DNA of 40,145 nucleotides, from NCBI GenBank assembly GCA_021772135.1, contig JADYXQ010000236.1, positions 1 to 40,145 of the forward strand. Reading direction: 5' to 3'. A model generated the notes under the pieces. It had not been told where the DNA came from, did not search any database, and saw only the letters and a program-made list of their open reading frames with translations. Shown in pieces: positions 1-8,139 of the stretch. The DNA is from Candidatus Obscuribacter sp. Its GTDB lineage: Bacteria; Cyanobacteriota; Vampirovibrionia; Obscuribacterales; Obscuribacteraceae. Made by a program: the position numbers and the translations under genes. Position 1 is the stretch's first letter. The number at the start of each line of letters is the position of its first letter.

Positions 1-645
1 CAGCACTGGCCGCTCGAACCACTGGCCGTCTTCGGGTACAGCACTGAGACCAAGAGTCTGGGCGTAGGCAGGGTCAGCTTTGAGCCTTTCTTTAAGCGAG
101 CTGCCGGCGGGCATGCCGAAGCGGAACACCACTTCTAAAGGCACCAATTTGCGCACGTCGGTAATATTGTTGGTGTAATAGAATACGGTCTGGTCAAGAA
201 TTGAAGTGGCTTGCGGCCTTTCTACTTCGGCTTTGGCCACAGACATAAATGTTTGATGGGCCGGAATTTGTTCGATAGTGGTGGTGGCACCGTCAGCGGT
301 AACCAGACCTTGAAAGTGGTGGCGGGCACCGTGGGTGGTGAGGCGATTAAAACTCGATTGATTGAAGAGTTTTCGCAACCAGTCCTGATTGAACTTGAGC
401 AAGTGAGATGATTCTTGCAGTTTGATCCAGGTCTTATTATCGGCCAAGTGTTGAAAGAAAAAAGCGCCCAGGGCAGCCAGTGCCTTGCCTTTGTTGGCGA
501 TGGTGTCGGGCATTTTGCCCCAATCGAATACAGAATAATCATCTGTGAATTCAAACCAGTAAGTGCCGTCGTCTCCGGCTGGTCGCCACACACGTTTAAC
601 CGAGCCGTCATACACCAGAATTAAGTCTTGTAAGTTTACGGACAA
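1..645 (-). CDS. purC: Phosphoribosylaminoimidazole-succinocarboxamide synthase (SAICAR synthetase), 3' end outside window
   Basis: PurC joins CAIR and aspartate using ATP in purine synthesis. The reverse-strand translation (215 codons visible) has the family's early nucleotide-binding stretch LVYDGSVKRVW, then DDYSVFDWGKMPDTIANKGKAL, matching the SAICAR synthetase pattern in which a Ser-x-Phe-Asp motif precedes a P-x-x-I-x-x-K-G segment. The block LVPLEVVFRFGMPAGSSLKER corresponds to the PLE(C/V)VVR region. The only reasonable start is TTG at 645, one codon after an in-frame TAA, with GAGG nine bases upstream. The gene lies 28 bp downstream of purF on the same strand and is probably co-transcribed with it. 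It is truncated by the window edge, so its length cannot be compared with the family. Confidence 0.88.
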   Translation of the reverse strand, partial: MSVNLQDLILVYDGSVKRVWRPAGDDGTYWFEFTDDYSVFDWGKMPDTIANKGKALAALGAFFFQHLADNKTWIKLQESSHLLKFNQDWLRKLFNQSSFNRLTTHGARHHFQGLVTADGATTTIEQIPAHQTFMSVAKAEVERPQATSILDQTVFYYTNNITDVRKLVPLEVVFRFGMPAGSSLKERLKADPAYAQTLGLSAVPEDGQWFERPVL

Positions 646-673
646 CTTTTATACCCTCATCTGGATGACAACT

Positions 674-2125
674 TTATGCCTTGCGAATCAGTGTGGTGCG
701 ATCTTTGAGCCTTTGAGATTGGAAATCGCTACCGCAGGTAACGTCTGTTGGATAAGTGCCGGTCAGGCAACCTGTGCACAGCCCGCCTTTATTTAAGGCC
801 TTGCGCAGACCCTCTATTGTCTGGAAAATTACGCGATCGGCGCCAAGCTTTTTCGCCACTTCTTCTTCAGTACAGTTGAAAGCCACCAGCTCATCTTGAC
901 TGGGAAAATCAATACCGTAATAGCAAGGATACTGAATTCGCGGGCAGGTAGATGCCATGATTACTTCTTTGGCACCGCTCTGTCGCATCAGTTCAATTAT
1001 CTGCGCCGCTGTGGTGCCACGTACAATACTATCGTCTACCACCAGGCAGCGTTTGCCGACGATTTCAGAAGTGATCGGTGAAAGTTTGCGGCGAATTGCT
1101 TCTTGTCTGGCCGCATGGCCGTCCAGAATAAAGGTGCGGTTAACGTAGCGGTTTTTAATTAGCGATTCGCGAAAAGGCAGGTTCAACGCTTCGGCAATAG
1201 CGATTGCAGCGCTGCGACTAGTCTCTGGCACAGGCACCACCACGTCGGCTGTAATGCCCAACTCTTTGATCCGCTCGGCCAGAACCAGACCAAGTTGAAA
1301 ACGAGTCTCATAGACGGAGTGTTCTTCATGCTCCGACTCTACTCGCGAAAAATAAACCGATTCGAACATGCATGGTGAAAGTGAGCGCTGAAAGAGCACT
1401 TTGCGTGACATCTCGCCGGCGGCAGAAATATAAATTGCTTCGCCGGCAGCAATATCACCGGCAATGGTATATCCAAGATATGTCAAAGCGATAGATTCGC
1501 TAGCTAAAGCATATACTTGCTTGCCTTCACTATTGGTGCGTGTGCCGAAAATCAGTGGCCTGATGCCGTCAGGATCGCGGAAACCAAACAAACCGCCATT
1601 GCCGTCAATGCCAACCACGGCATAGGCGCCAATCAGGCGATGCATTGAAGCCTCAATGGCCGTGAAGATGTGCTCCACCGTGGGCTCATGGCCGCCGAGC
1701 TCGAAAGCCAGCAATTTCAAAATCACTTCCGAATCTGATTCTGTGGCCGGTATGAATTCAATGCCCGCAGCGGTGAGCTCATCGCGCAAAGTATATACAT
1801 TGACAATATTGCCATTGTGGCCGATGCCAATAGTTGAGCGGGCATCGAAGAAAGGCTGTAGTAAATTAGGGTCTTGCCGACCGATAGTGGCGTAGCGGGT
1901 GTGACCAAGTGCGGTTTTGCCTTTCAGCCCTTTCTTAAATGAGCGTTCGGAAAAGACATTCTCAATCAGGCCGCTGCCCTTTTGCAGGTTGAAAAGTTCG
2001 CTTCCACTTTCGGCCAGGGTTAAGATGCCGGCGCCGTCTTGACCGCGATGTTGGAGGTTCATCAAACCGACGAATACGTCTCTAGCGGCGTCAGTTGTAC
2101 CTGAAACGCCTATTATGCCGCACAT
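674..2125 (-). CDS. purF: Amidophosphoribosyltransferase
   Basis: PurF commits PRPP to purine synthesis by replacing pyrophosphate with glutamine-derived ammonia. The 483-residue protein begins MCGIIGVSG, so Cys2 becomes the N-terminal nucleophile of the class II glutamine amidotransferase domain after Met removal. The C-terminal phosphoribosyltransferase half carries the PRPP loop VVDDSIVRGTT. Cysteines in SPCMFESVYF, CPRIQYPC and CTGCLTGTYPTDV fit the four iron-sulfur ligands of the Bacillus-type enzyme, so an Fe-S form is likely. Length is normal for the family. The ATG is preceded by GAGGGA. It is the first gene of a leftward purF-purC unit and is divergent from purE-purK across about 200 bp. 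Confidence 0.96.
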   Translation of the reverse strand: MCGIIGVSGTTDAARDVFVGLMNLQHRGQDGAGILTLAESGSELFNLQKGSGLIENVFSERSFKKGLKGKTALGHTRYATIGRQDPNLLQPFFDARSTIGIGHNGNIVNVYTLRDELTAAGIEFIPATESDSEVILKLLAFELGGHEPTVEHIFTAIEASMHRLIGAYAVVGIDGNGGLFGFRDPDGIRPLIFGTRTNSEGKQVYALASESIALTYLGYTIAGDIAAGEAIYISAAGEMSRKVLFQRSLSPCMFESVYFSRVESEHEEHSVYETRFQLGLVLAERIKELGITADVVVPVPETSRSAAIAIAEALNLPFRESLIKNRYVNRTFILDGHAARQEAIRRKLSPITSEIVGKRCLVVDDSIVRGTTAAQIIELMRQSGAKEVIMASTCPRIQYPCYYGIDFPSQDELVAFNCTEEEVAKKLGADRVIFQTIEGLRKALNKGGLCTGCLTGTYPTDVTCGSDFQSQRLKDRTTLIRKA

Positions 2126-2266
2126 ATGAGTCCCTCGAAAGTCAGCTCACACGCCCAGAATACTGCACTTGGCACCCGGTTCGCAAACAAATAGTCACTT
2201 CACAACATACTTTGATAAATTCAGAGTACAGCTGAGGCGCAAAAATGGGCCAGGACCAGCCCAACC

Positions 2267-2291
2267 CAGTGCCATAATGCAGTGCCATAAT
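2267..2291 (+). promoter_or_regulatory. Tandem 12-bp repeat forming two extended -10 elements before purE
   Basis: The 12-mer CAGTGCCATAAT occurs twice (2267-2278 and 2280-2291), separated by one base. Each copy holds TG-C-CATAAT, which fits an extended -10 (TGn plus a five-of-six match to TATAAT). Transcripts would begin about 30-45 bases before the purE ATG. No good -35 is seen, as expected for extended -10 promoters. The repeat is seen directly; the promoter role is inferred. Confidence 0.4.
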
Positions 2292-2328
2292 AGTGGGGCA
2301 AAAATATCGGGCAAAAAAGGGGAGAGTA

Positions 2329-2811
2329 ATGACGGCAATAGTTTCAGTGGTGATGGGAAGCAAATCAGACTGGGAAACTATGCGCCATGCCGATCAAATA
2401 TTAGATGAGTTCGAAATTGAGCATGAGTGCAAAATTGTCTCCGCTCATCGCACCCCACAATTACTTGCTGAATTTGCCGCTTCGGCCGAAGAATGCGGCA
2501 TCGAAGTTATTATTGCCGGCGCCGGTGGTGCTGCTCATTTACCGGGCATGATCGCGGCCCAAACTCTGGTGCCTGTTCTTGGTGTGCCCGTTGAAAGTCA
2601 TTCGCTTAAAGGGATAGATTCACTTTTGTCGATTGTACAAATGCCCGCTGGCATTCCTACCGGAACAATGGCAATCGGCAAACCCGGAGCAATCAACGCC
2701 GCACTACTGGCAGTGGCAATATTAGCTAACAAAAGACCGGCAGTTCGGGAGAAATTGCGAGCTTATCGTCAGGTGCAAACCGATAGAGTACTGGGAGAGA
2801 GTCTTAAATGA
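2329..2811 (+). CDS. purE: N5-carboxyaminoimidazole ribonucleotide mutase (class I PurE)
   Basis: PurE converts N5-CAIR to CAIR, the step after PurK. The 160-residue product begins [15 protein letters not shown], the characteristic class I PurE start, followed by the VSAHRTP catalytic segment, [12 protein letters not shown] and GVPVES. The ATG at 2329 is preferred over the in-frame GTG at 2293: it places GSKSD at the usual distance from the N-terminus and has GGGGAGAG just upstream. The stop overlaps the purK start (ATGA), so the two are translationally coupled. Length is typical of bacterial PurE. Confidence 0.95.
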   Translation: MTAIVSVVMGSKSDWETMRHADQILDEFEIEHECKIVSAHRTPQLLAEFAASAEECGIEVIIAGAGGAAHLPGMIAAQTLVPVLGVPVESHSLKGIDSLLSIVQMPAGIPTGTMAIGKPGAINAALLAVAILANKRPAVREKLRAYRQVQTDRVLGESLK

Positions 2812-3986
2812 CTAGCGGGTCAATGAAACAGATTGAGCCTGGTGGCACAATTGGTATGCTTGGCGGCGGGCAACTGGGCCGCATGTTTTGTTTTGCCGCT
2901 CAAGCCATGGGTTACAGAGTCAGTGTTTATACGGATGAAGAAAAAAGTCCGGCTGGGCAAGTGGCAAATAAACTTATTTGTGCTTCTTATTTAGACGAAG
3001 ATGCTCTGGCACAGTTCGCTCAGTCTGTAGATGTTGTCACCCTTGAGTTTGAGAATATTCCGGTACAAACGCTGCAGTTTCTATCGACATTTGTACCTGT
3101 TTACCCAGACGAAAAAACACTCTTCGTCGCTCAAAATCGTCAGCGCGAGAAAGAATTTTTGCAAAAAGGTAAATTTCCGCTGGCCGCTTTTGCTTTAATT
3201 AAATGCGCTGATCAGCTCGAGAGTGAGCTTGAATTGGCCAATGTTAGATATCCGGCAGTTCTTAAAACAGCCGGCTTTGGTTATGACGGCAAAGGACAAA
3301 AAGTGGTGCAAAATGCCGGCGAAGCGGAAGCTGCATTCGCTCGGCTCAGTAGCGCCAACAAACAAACCGAAGTTGTCGCCGAGGCCTTCATCAGCATCGA
3401 AAAAGAATTTTCAGTAATTGGAGCCCGTAATTATCAAGGCAGCGAAAGTAAAAGTTGTTTCGAATACTTTGGGCCAATAGAAAATAAACACGTCAACCAT
3501 GTACTCGACGTATCGTCCATGCCTGCCCGGTTGAATCAAGAATTAGTGGATAAAGCAGTAGCTATAACCAGAGACATTATGGAAATGCTTGATACTGTCG
3601 GTTTGCTCTGCGTCGAGTTTTTCTTAACCACTGACGGTACCATCCTCGTCAATGAGATAGCGCCACGGCCCCATAATTCGGGCCACCTGACCATTGAGGC
3701 CTGCCCGACAAGCCAATTTGAGCAGCAATTGCGTGCCGTCTGCGGCCTTACTCTGGGTGCCACCACGCCATTTCATTCTGCTGCCATGGTCAATTTGTTA
3801 GGCGACCTCTGGCCTTCTGAAGGCCAGCCAAATTTCGCCGCTGCCCTGACTACCAGCGAAGCTCACTTGCACCTTTACGGCAAAGAGGAAGCCCGCGCCG
3901 GCCGCAAAATGGGTCACATCACCGCTGTGGCCGAGTCAAGTTCGCTGGCAATTGAACTTGCACTAAAAGCACGAGCTAGTTTATAG
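2808..3986 (+). CDS. purK: N5-carboxyaminoimidazole ribonucleotide synthase
   Basis: PurK is an ATP-grasp ligase that carboxylates AIR with ATP and bicarbonate to make N5-CAIR for PurE. The 392-residue protein has the N-terminal signature [22 protein letters not shown], the ATP-grasp core [17 protein letters not shown], and the metal and phosphate-binding [17 protein letters not shown]. Its start overlaps the purE stop; an alternative ATG six codons in (2823) would also keep every motif. Length is normal. The gene is followed at once by a strong hairpin terminator, so the purEK operon ends here. Confidence 0.95.
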   Translation: MTSGSMKQIEPGGTIGMLGGGQLGRMFCFAAQAMGYRVSVYTDEEKSPAGQVANKLICASYLDEDALAQFAQSVDVVTLEFENIPVQTLQFLSTFVPVYPDEKTLFVAQNRQREKEFLQKGKFPLAAFALIKCADQLESELELANVRYPAVLKTAGFGYDGKGQKVVQNAGEAEAAFARLSSANKQTEVVAEAFISIEKEFSVIGARNYQGSESKSCFEYFGPIENKHVNHVLDVSSMPARLNQELVDKAVAITRDIMEMLDTVGLLCVEFFLTTDGTILVNEIAPRPHNSGHLTIEACPTSQFEQQLRAVCGLTLGATTPFHSAAMVNLLGDLWPSEGQPNFAAALTTSEAHLHLYGKEEARAGRKMGHITAVAESSSLAIELALKARASL

Positions 3987-3988
3987 AC

Positions 3989-4018
3989 AAAAAGCCAGGA
4001 CTTTGGTCCTGGCTTTTT
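3989..4018. terminator. Bidirectional Rho-independent terminator between purK and the helicase gene
   Basis: A perfect stem GCCAGGAC/GTCCTGGC (3994-4001 with 4006-4013) closes a TTTG loop and is flanked by AAAAA (3989-3993) and TTTTT (4014-4018). It therefore has a T-tract on both strands and sits between convergent genes. Confidence 0.93.
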
Positions 4019-4038
4019 AAGTTCTTTGTCTTGAAGAC

Positions 4039-5211
4039 TTAGACTACCCGTCTTCTGCCATTGCTTCTGAAGCCGCGGCGAGCAGGAACAACTTTGCGAG
4101 CTTCTGGCTTGCCTTCTTGTTCCAGTTGGCGACCCATTACTCTTTCGATGTCGCGAATCAAATAGCGCTGTTCATCATTGACGAAGGACAAAGCTACTCC
4201 TGACTTTCCGGCTCTGCCGGTTCTGCCGATTCTGTGAACATAATCTTCAGGTGAGTCAGGCAAATCGTAGTTGACTACGTGCGAAATTGAAGGAATATCG
4301 AGGCCGCGTGCGGCAACGTCTGTAGCTACAAGCACTTTGAAGCGGCCATCGCGGTAACGGGCAAGAGTCTTTTCGCGCTGACTTTGTGAGATATCACCGT
4401 GAATTTCTTCTGCCAGTACATTGGCGTCCCGCAGTCTGCCACGAACCCAACCGGCTCGCCGCTTGGTTTTGGTGAACACAATGACAGAACTCATTTCCAG
4501 TTCTTCAATCAGTTTCACCAGCAAAGCATCTTTGCCAAATTCAGTTACATGGTAGAGCTTCTGATCGATTGCATCAGGCTCAATTTGAGTCGATTTGGCT
4601 TTCACTGTGATTGGCTTGTTGAGGAATTCAGCAGCCAATCTGTGAACGCGCTGGTCGATGGTGGCGGAGAACATCACGGTCTGACGCTCTTTTTTCAATT
4701 GCGAAATAACCTTGCGGATTTGCGGCATGAAGCCCATATCGAGCAGTCTGTCGCCTTCATCCAGCACTAAAATTTCAACACCGGAGACGTCAGCTACGCG
4801 GCGCTCAACCATGTCGAGCAAGCGGCCGGGTGTGGCCACGATGATATCTACACCACGCTTGAGAGCGCGGGTTTGTTTTTCGTAGCCAGTGCCACCATAG
4901 AGAGTGACACAACGCAATTTGTTGTATTTACTGAATTTGACGAATTGGTCTTCAACTTGAAGAGCCAGCTCGCGGGTAGGCACCATTACTAGTGCTCTTG
5001 GTCTTTTTTGTGGTTCTTGCAGCGATTCAATAATAGGTAGGGCAAAAGCGGCGGTTTTACCTGAGCCGGTTTGTGCCGAGCCCATGATGTCTGAACCAGA
5101 CAGCAAGAGTGGAATTGTATTCAATTGAATTTCGGTTGGTTCGATGTACTCGGCGTCAGTAAGCGCGGCCAGAGTAGACTTGGACAAGCCAAGTTCAGCA
5201 AATGTGGTCAA
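4039..5211 (-). CDS. DEAD-box family ATP-dependent RNA helicase, RhlE-like, with DEGD motif II
   Basis: An RNA helicase that unwinds structured RNA, probably in ribosome assembly, RNA decay or cold adaptation. Counting from the TTG at 5211 (390 residues), the order is: Q motif (PTEIQ, Gln29), Walker A AQTGSGKT (46-53), PTRELA, TPGR, motif II, SAT, then the second RecA domain with ATDVAARGLD and HRIGRTGRAG, and a short Arg-rich tail. Motif II reads DEGD rather than DEAD. The TTG at 5211 is preferred because AAGGAT sits seven bases before it and it gives the usual TTFAELGLS start; an upstream TTG at 5232 lacks this. The gene is monocistronic, facing the purK terminator. Confidence 0.93.
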   Translation of the reverse strand: MTTFAELGLSKSTLAALTDAEYIEPTEIQLNTIPLLLSGSDIMGSAQTGSGKTAAFALPIIESLQEPQKRPRALVMVPTRELALQVEDQFVKFSKYNKLRCVTLYGGTGYEKQTRALKRGVDIIVATPGRLLDMVERRVADVSGVEILVLDEGDRLLDMGFMPQIRKVISQLKKERQTVMFSATIDQRVHRLAAEFLNKPITVKAKSTQIEPDAIDQKLYHVTEFGKDALLVKLIEELEMSSVIVFTKTKRRAGWVRGRLRDANVLAEEIHGDISQSQREKTLARYRDGRFKVLVATDVAARGLDIPSISHVVNYDLPDSPEDYVHRIGRTGRAGKSGVALSFVNDEQRYLIRDIERVMGRQLEQEGKPEARKVVPARRGFRSNGRRRVV

Positions 5212-5471
5212 TTTAGAATCCTTATATAACAACGGCTAAGCTAAGCCAGTACCTATCTATTTGCGATCCGGCCTGTTTGTTCAGGAGTGGATACCTTGCA
5301 ACGCTTCAAAGCGTTTTTGACAAGGACGTTCTGCGCAATCGACGGTGAATGACCAAGTTATGGCTTAAAAACCATCGTTTTTTCAGAATCTACCACAGCA
5401 TGCCATAAACCATCTCTGGATGTCAATGTCATGAGTGGTGAGGCAAACTTATGTAAATGGTGAACTGGGGC

Positions 5472-5768
5472 TCATTTTGAGCCAAATTGATACCACTTGC
5501 GCGCTGCTTTCTTTTGCCCGGGCTGCTCTGCCAGAGTAAGGTTCAAACGCCGACCGCTAATATCCTGCCCATTCAAGCTAGACACGGCCTCTTCCGCTTC
5601 GCCTGAATTGCCCATTTCTACAAATGCGTAGCCGCGGTTGTAGCCAGTGCGCGGATCTTTCGGAATGTTTACTGAAATTACAGTGCCCACAGTTTGTTCA
5701 AACAGTTCTTTAATTTGCAGCTCGGTTACTGCGGTGGCAAGGTTGCCTACCAATATTTTGTTGTGCAT
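5472..5768 (-). CDS. RNA-binding protein with a single RRM domain
   Basis: A 98-residue protein made almost wholly of one RNA recognition motif: RNP2 is ILVGNL near the N-terminus and RNP1 is RGYAFVEM, with the expected beta-alpha-beta spacing between them. A short basic tail (QKKAARKWYQFGSK) follows. Small single-RRM proteins of this type are characteristic of cyanobacteria (Rbp family, often cold-regulated) and occur sporadically elsewhere. The ATG at 5768 begins MHNKILVGNL with GGAATG upstream; the longer reading from 5840 adds a Cys-rich leader unlike the family and overlaps the proposed promoter and hairpin. RNA targets cannot be told from sequence. It lies upstream of the DEAD-box gene on the same strand but 260 bp away, so it is probably separate. 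Confidence 0.88.
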   Translation of the reverse strand: MHNKILVGNLATAVTELQIKELFEQTVGTVISVNIPKDPRTGYNRGYAFVEMGNSGEAEEAVSSLNGQDISGRRLNLTLAEQPGQKKAARKWYQFGSK

Positions 5769-5793
5769 AGTGATTCCATTCCATTTACAAACC

Positions 5794-5809
5794 GTAGAGA
5801 TAGCTCTAC
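5794..5809 (-). promoter_or_regulatory. Hairpin in the 5' leader of the RRM gene
   Basis: A perfect 6-bp stem GTAGAG/CTCTAC with a 4-base loop lies 25 bases before the RRM start codon, between it and a proposed promoter. It could be a structure for autoregulation or cold control of the RNA-binding protein; that role is inferred. Confidence 0.35.
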
Positions 5810-5845
5810 AGCAAACACAAGCGCCTGCGGCCGGTTGCATTCTTA

Positions 5846-5854
5846 ATTATGACA
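5846..5854 (-). promoter_or_regulatory. Extended -10 promoter for the RRM gene
   Basis: The reverse strand reads TGTCATAAT, an extended -10 of the same TGn-CATAAT form as the two upstream of purE. It predicts a leader of roughly 70 bases containing the hairpin at 5794-5809. No convincing -35 was found. Confidence 0.4.
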
Positions 5855-5878
5855 GAAATCTTAGATTCTCGCTGATCT

Positions 5879-5901
5879 AAACACCCTATATACGGGTGTT
5901 T
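5879..5901 (-). terminator. Probable terminator after the GIY-YIG-like gene
   Basis: An 8-bp perfect stem AAACACCC/GGGTGTTT with a 7-base loop lies about 40 bases past the stop codon of the leftward gene at 5939. The T-run is short (TTT), so efficiency is uncertain; an operator is an alternative reading. Confidence 0.45.
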
Positions 5902-5938
5902 GAACCGTTGTAAAGCATTTAGCGGATTAAATGAGCTT

Positions 5939-6286
5939 TTAGTAGCGGTTACAGTCGGGATTGTATTCAGAAACCAGCTGTTCTTGCACGCTGGAACGCT
6001 CCCACCGTGTTGAATCAGGCATGGCCAGAATGAAGACGAAGAGCTCACTCTCATCGCCACCGTTATTGGCCCAGAAATCGAGCACGTGATTGTGACTGCG
6101 AACCGCTTGCTGTGAAAGATCATCGGCCTGACCGAAGAACAATACGGTATGCGCTTTAGGCTTATTGGCAGGATCTTGCTTGTAAGTGATCGCATAAACC
6201 GCTGGTAGCATTGGTGGTGCCCAACTGCTTAAGGTACCGCCGGCGTTAAACTTGAAGCGCTGGCGTTTGCCCCACGAAATACTCAT
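5939..6286 (-). CDS. Small GIY-YIG nuclease-like protein
   Basis: A 115-residue protein with the layout of a stand-alone GIY-YIG domain: AVYAI (29-33) in the GIY position, VLFFGQADDL (48-57) in the YIG position, a downstream Arg/His region (R63, H65, H67), an Arg (R94 or R97) before SVQEQL with Glu102 in the metal-binding Glu position, and a terminal YNPDCN (Asn113). The family cuts DNA by one-metal hydrolysis, but the first two motifs diverge from consensus, so activity is not assured. ATG 6286 is chosen because AAGGA lies six bases upstream; the longer frame to 6361 adds an unrelated hydrophobic leader. It is divergent from the TPR-like gene at 6416 and has no restriction or mobile-element partner. 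Confidence 0.6.
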   Translation of the reverse strand: MSISWGKRQRFKFNAGGTLSSWAPPMLPAVYAITYKQDPANKPKAHTVLFFGQADDLSQQAVRSHNHVLDFWANNGGDESELFVFILAMPDSTRWERSSVQEQLVSEYNPDCNRY

Positions 6287-6415
6287 GCTCTGTCCTTTTT
6301 GCTGGTCAATATATTGAATGTATAGCATGACATACAAGACGACAATTTGCCATACACGCATTTACGCTCAAAGCCTGTGGTGCTGTTAGAATTTAGCGGC
6401 TAGAGGAATTAGTCG

Positions 6416-6910
6416 ATGTCATCATCTCCGTCAACAGAAATGGAATCTCAATGGCGCCAAGTTTTGAGTTTGGCGCAACAGTCTGAGTTGGAGCCGCTCA
6501 ATTGCGAGAAGCTTTTCCAGGAGGCGCTTCAAATGGCCGCTACCCTTGGCGTCAACGAAACACTTGAGACGCTCAATTACATTGGTGACTTTTATCGTCG
6601 CCAGGATCTCTATAAAGAAGCGGAGGAATTTTCCGGCGTAGAAAGTCTGCAATTTCGTCACTCGGCAGAAACCGCGTCGCTCTATTTTCTTTGCTACGGC
6701 CGGCTGCTCACACGCAACGGTGACTTTGCCTGTGCAGAAAATTCTCTGCGATCAGCTTTGCAATGTCATGAAACCGCACCGAGAATCGATCCCTTCTTAA
6801 TTACTTCAATTGTCGATGGACTGGCACGTGTGCTCAATGAGCAGCAAAGACCAGACGAAGCCAGTAAACTCTGGGAAAAATATCGCCAGCACAATTTGAG
6901 CATCGGTTGA
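6416..6910 (+). CDS. TPR-like helical protein of unknown function
   Basis: A 164-residue soluble protein with no signal peptide or membrane helix. Its helical repeats resemble degenerate TPRs: ETLETLNYIGDFYRRQDLYKEAEEF, then ASLYFLCYGRLLTRNGDFACAENSLRSAL, then ITSIVDGLARVLNEQQRPDEASKLWEKY. Such repeats bind proteins, but no partner is evident. The ATG has AGAGGA upstream. The stop overlaps the start of the MFS gene (TGATG), so this is the first gene of a coupled operon that continues to 9747, and it may assist one of those products. Function is not recognised. Confidence 0.7.
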   Translation: MSSSPSTEMESQWRQVLSLAQQSELEPLNCEKLFQEALQMAATLGVNETLETLNYIGDFYRRQDLYKEAEEFSGVESLQFRHSAETASLYFLCYGRLLTRNGDFACAENSLRSALQCHETAPRIDPFLITSIVDGLARVLNEQQRPDEASKLWEKYRQHNLSIG

Positions 6911-8139
6911 TGGCAGACGAAGCTCAACAAAATCTGCGCATTATTGTGGCCGCTTGCGCTCTTACTTTCCTGGCCGGGCTAAACACCGGTTGGAGTGGTC
7001 CGCTCATTCCCAAGATCGCTCAAATTAACAATATTGAATTAGGGCTGGCCGGATCGATGGTAAGTATTACAGCCGGCGGCGGAATGCTGATGCTCATGCT
7101 GGGCAAAATATTTTGCGAAAAGCTGGGTAGTCGCAATTGCTTGCGCCTCGCTGCGGTAATTATCGCTGCCGGGATGGTGTCAATCGCCATGGGCCCGAAT
7201 TTGCAATTTTTGGCTCTGGGTGCTTTTGTGCTGGGATGCGGTACTGGACTTAACAGTATTGCTTCCACAACCAGCGTGCTTATGAGTGATACCGCAAGTA
7301 GTGCCTCTGCATTGAATAAAGTCAACCTCTTTTTCGGCATCGGTGCTCTGGCCGGTCCACAAATTGCCTGGGCGGGGTTGAGCAGCCCCTGGTCATATCA
7401 TGCCGTCTATATTTTTGGCGCGGCCTTCGCTCTAGTCTGTGCCCTGGTTTTGAAAATTCAAAAGCCTACGGCTAGATATGTGGCACCGCAAGAAGCAGTT
7501 AAAAGTCAGATCATCGGCGAGCCTGTCCTATGGTTGTACGCACTCTTGCTCTACTTATATGTTGGTCTAGAAGTCAGTGCTGCCGCCTGGTTGTTTGCTT
7601 TCCTTCAAAAATATTGCGCTCTTGATTTAGCTATGGCATCAATCAATATGACTATTCTCTGGGCCGGCCTGACCGGTGGTCGCATGATTAGCGTATTTCT
7701 TTGTGATCGTTACTCATCGAGCAAAATTACTTTTATGGGCATACTGCTCTCGGCTTCAGCCTTCTGCGCTCTGGCTCTATCTGCTCATGCCGGCGTCTGG
7801 ACACTGCTGATGGTGCTTTTACTCGGTCTTGGTTTCGGTCCCATTTTTCCTAATATCTTAGCTGCCGCCAACGAACACTTCAAACCCGATACCACTACTA
7901 CTTCTACCGTAGTAATAAGTAGTGGCGCTATTGGTGGTATCACCGTGCCGATGTTGAGTAATTATTGTTTTACTCAAATAGGTTGGCAGCAAGGCATGTT
8001 CGTTTTGTGCGGTCTTGATTTCACTTTATTGATTCTCTTTTTTTTCTTAGTTAAAATCACCGCCAACCGGAGAACAAATGATGACCGTCAGCAACCGTCA
8101 ATTCCTGCTGAAGAACCGCCCGCAGGGTCGGGTATCTGA
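6910..8139 (+). CDS. Major facilitator superfamily transporter
   Basis: A 409-residue inner-membrane protein with about 12 hydrophobic segments in two halves (IIVAACALTFLAGLNTGWSG at the N-terminus; WLYALLLYLYVGLEVSAAAW opening the second half) joined by a short polar loop near residue 195. GRMISVFLCDRYSS near the start of the second half resembles the MFS loop signature, and LLGLGFGPIFPNILAA is typical of the FucP/sugar-porter-like branch. Substrate cannot be assigned. The ATG at 6910 overlaps the preceding stop, and the last 62 bases overlap the next gene in another frame, so the polar C-terminal tail (TANRRTNDD onward) is read from DNA that also encodes the start of the oxidoreductase. Confidence 0.85.
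   Translation: MADEAQQNLRIIVAACALTFLAGLNTGWSGPLIPKIAQINNIELGLAGSMVSITAGGGMLMLMLGKIFCEKLGSRNCLRLAAVIIAAGMVSIAMGPNLQFLALGAFVLGCGTGLNSIASTTSVLMSDTASSASALNKVNLFFGIGALAGPQIAWAGLSSPWSYHAVYIFGAAFALVCALVLKIQKPTARYVAPQEAVKSQIIGEPVLWLYALLLYLYVGLEVSAAAWLFAFLQKYCALDLAMASINMTILWAGLTGGRMISVFLCDRYSSSKITFMGILLSASAFCALALSAHAGVWTLLMVLLLGLGFGPIFPNILAAANEHFKPDTTTTSTVVISSGAIGGITVPMLSNYCFTQIGWQQGMFVLCGLDFTLLILFFFLVKITANRRTNDDRQQPSIPAEEPPAGSGI

Noticed and set aside
211..624. Forward-strand ORFs opposite purC
   Set aside because: The reverse strand encodes recognisable SAICAR synthetase; these are antisense shadows.
5300..5325. AACGC/GCGTT hairpin followed by T residues as a plus-strand terminator
   Set aside because: No plus-strand gene lies upstream of it and the stem is only 5 bp; it may be part of the helicase leader, but the evidence is weak.
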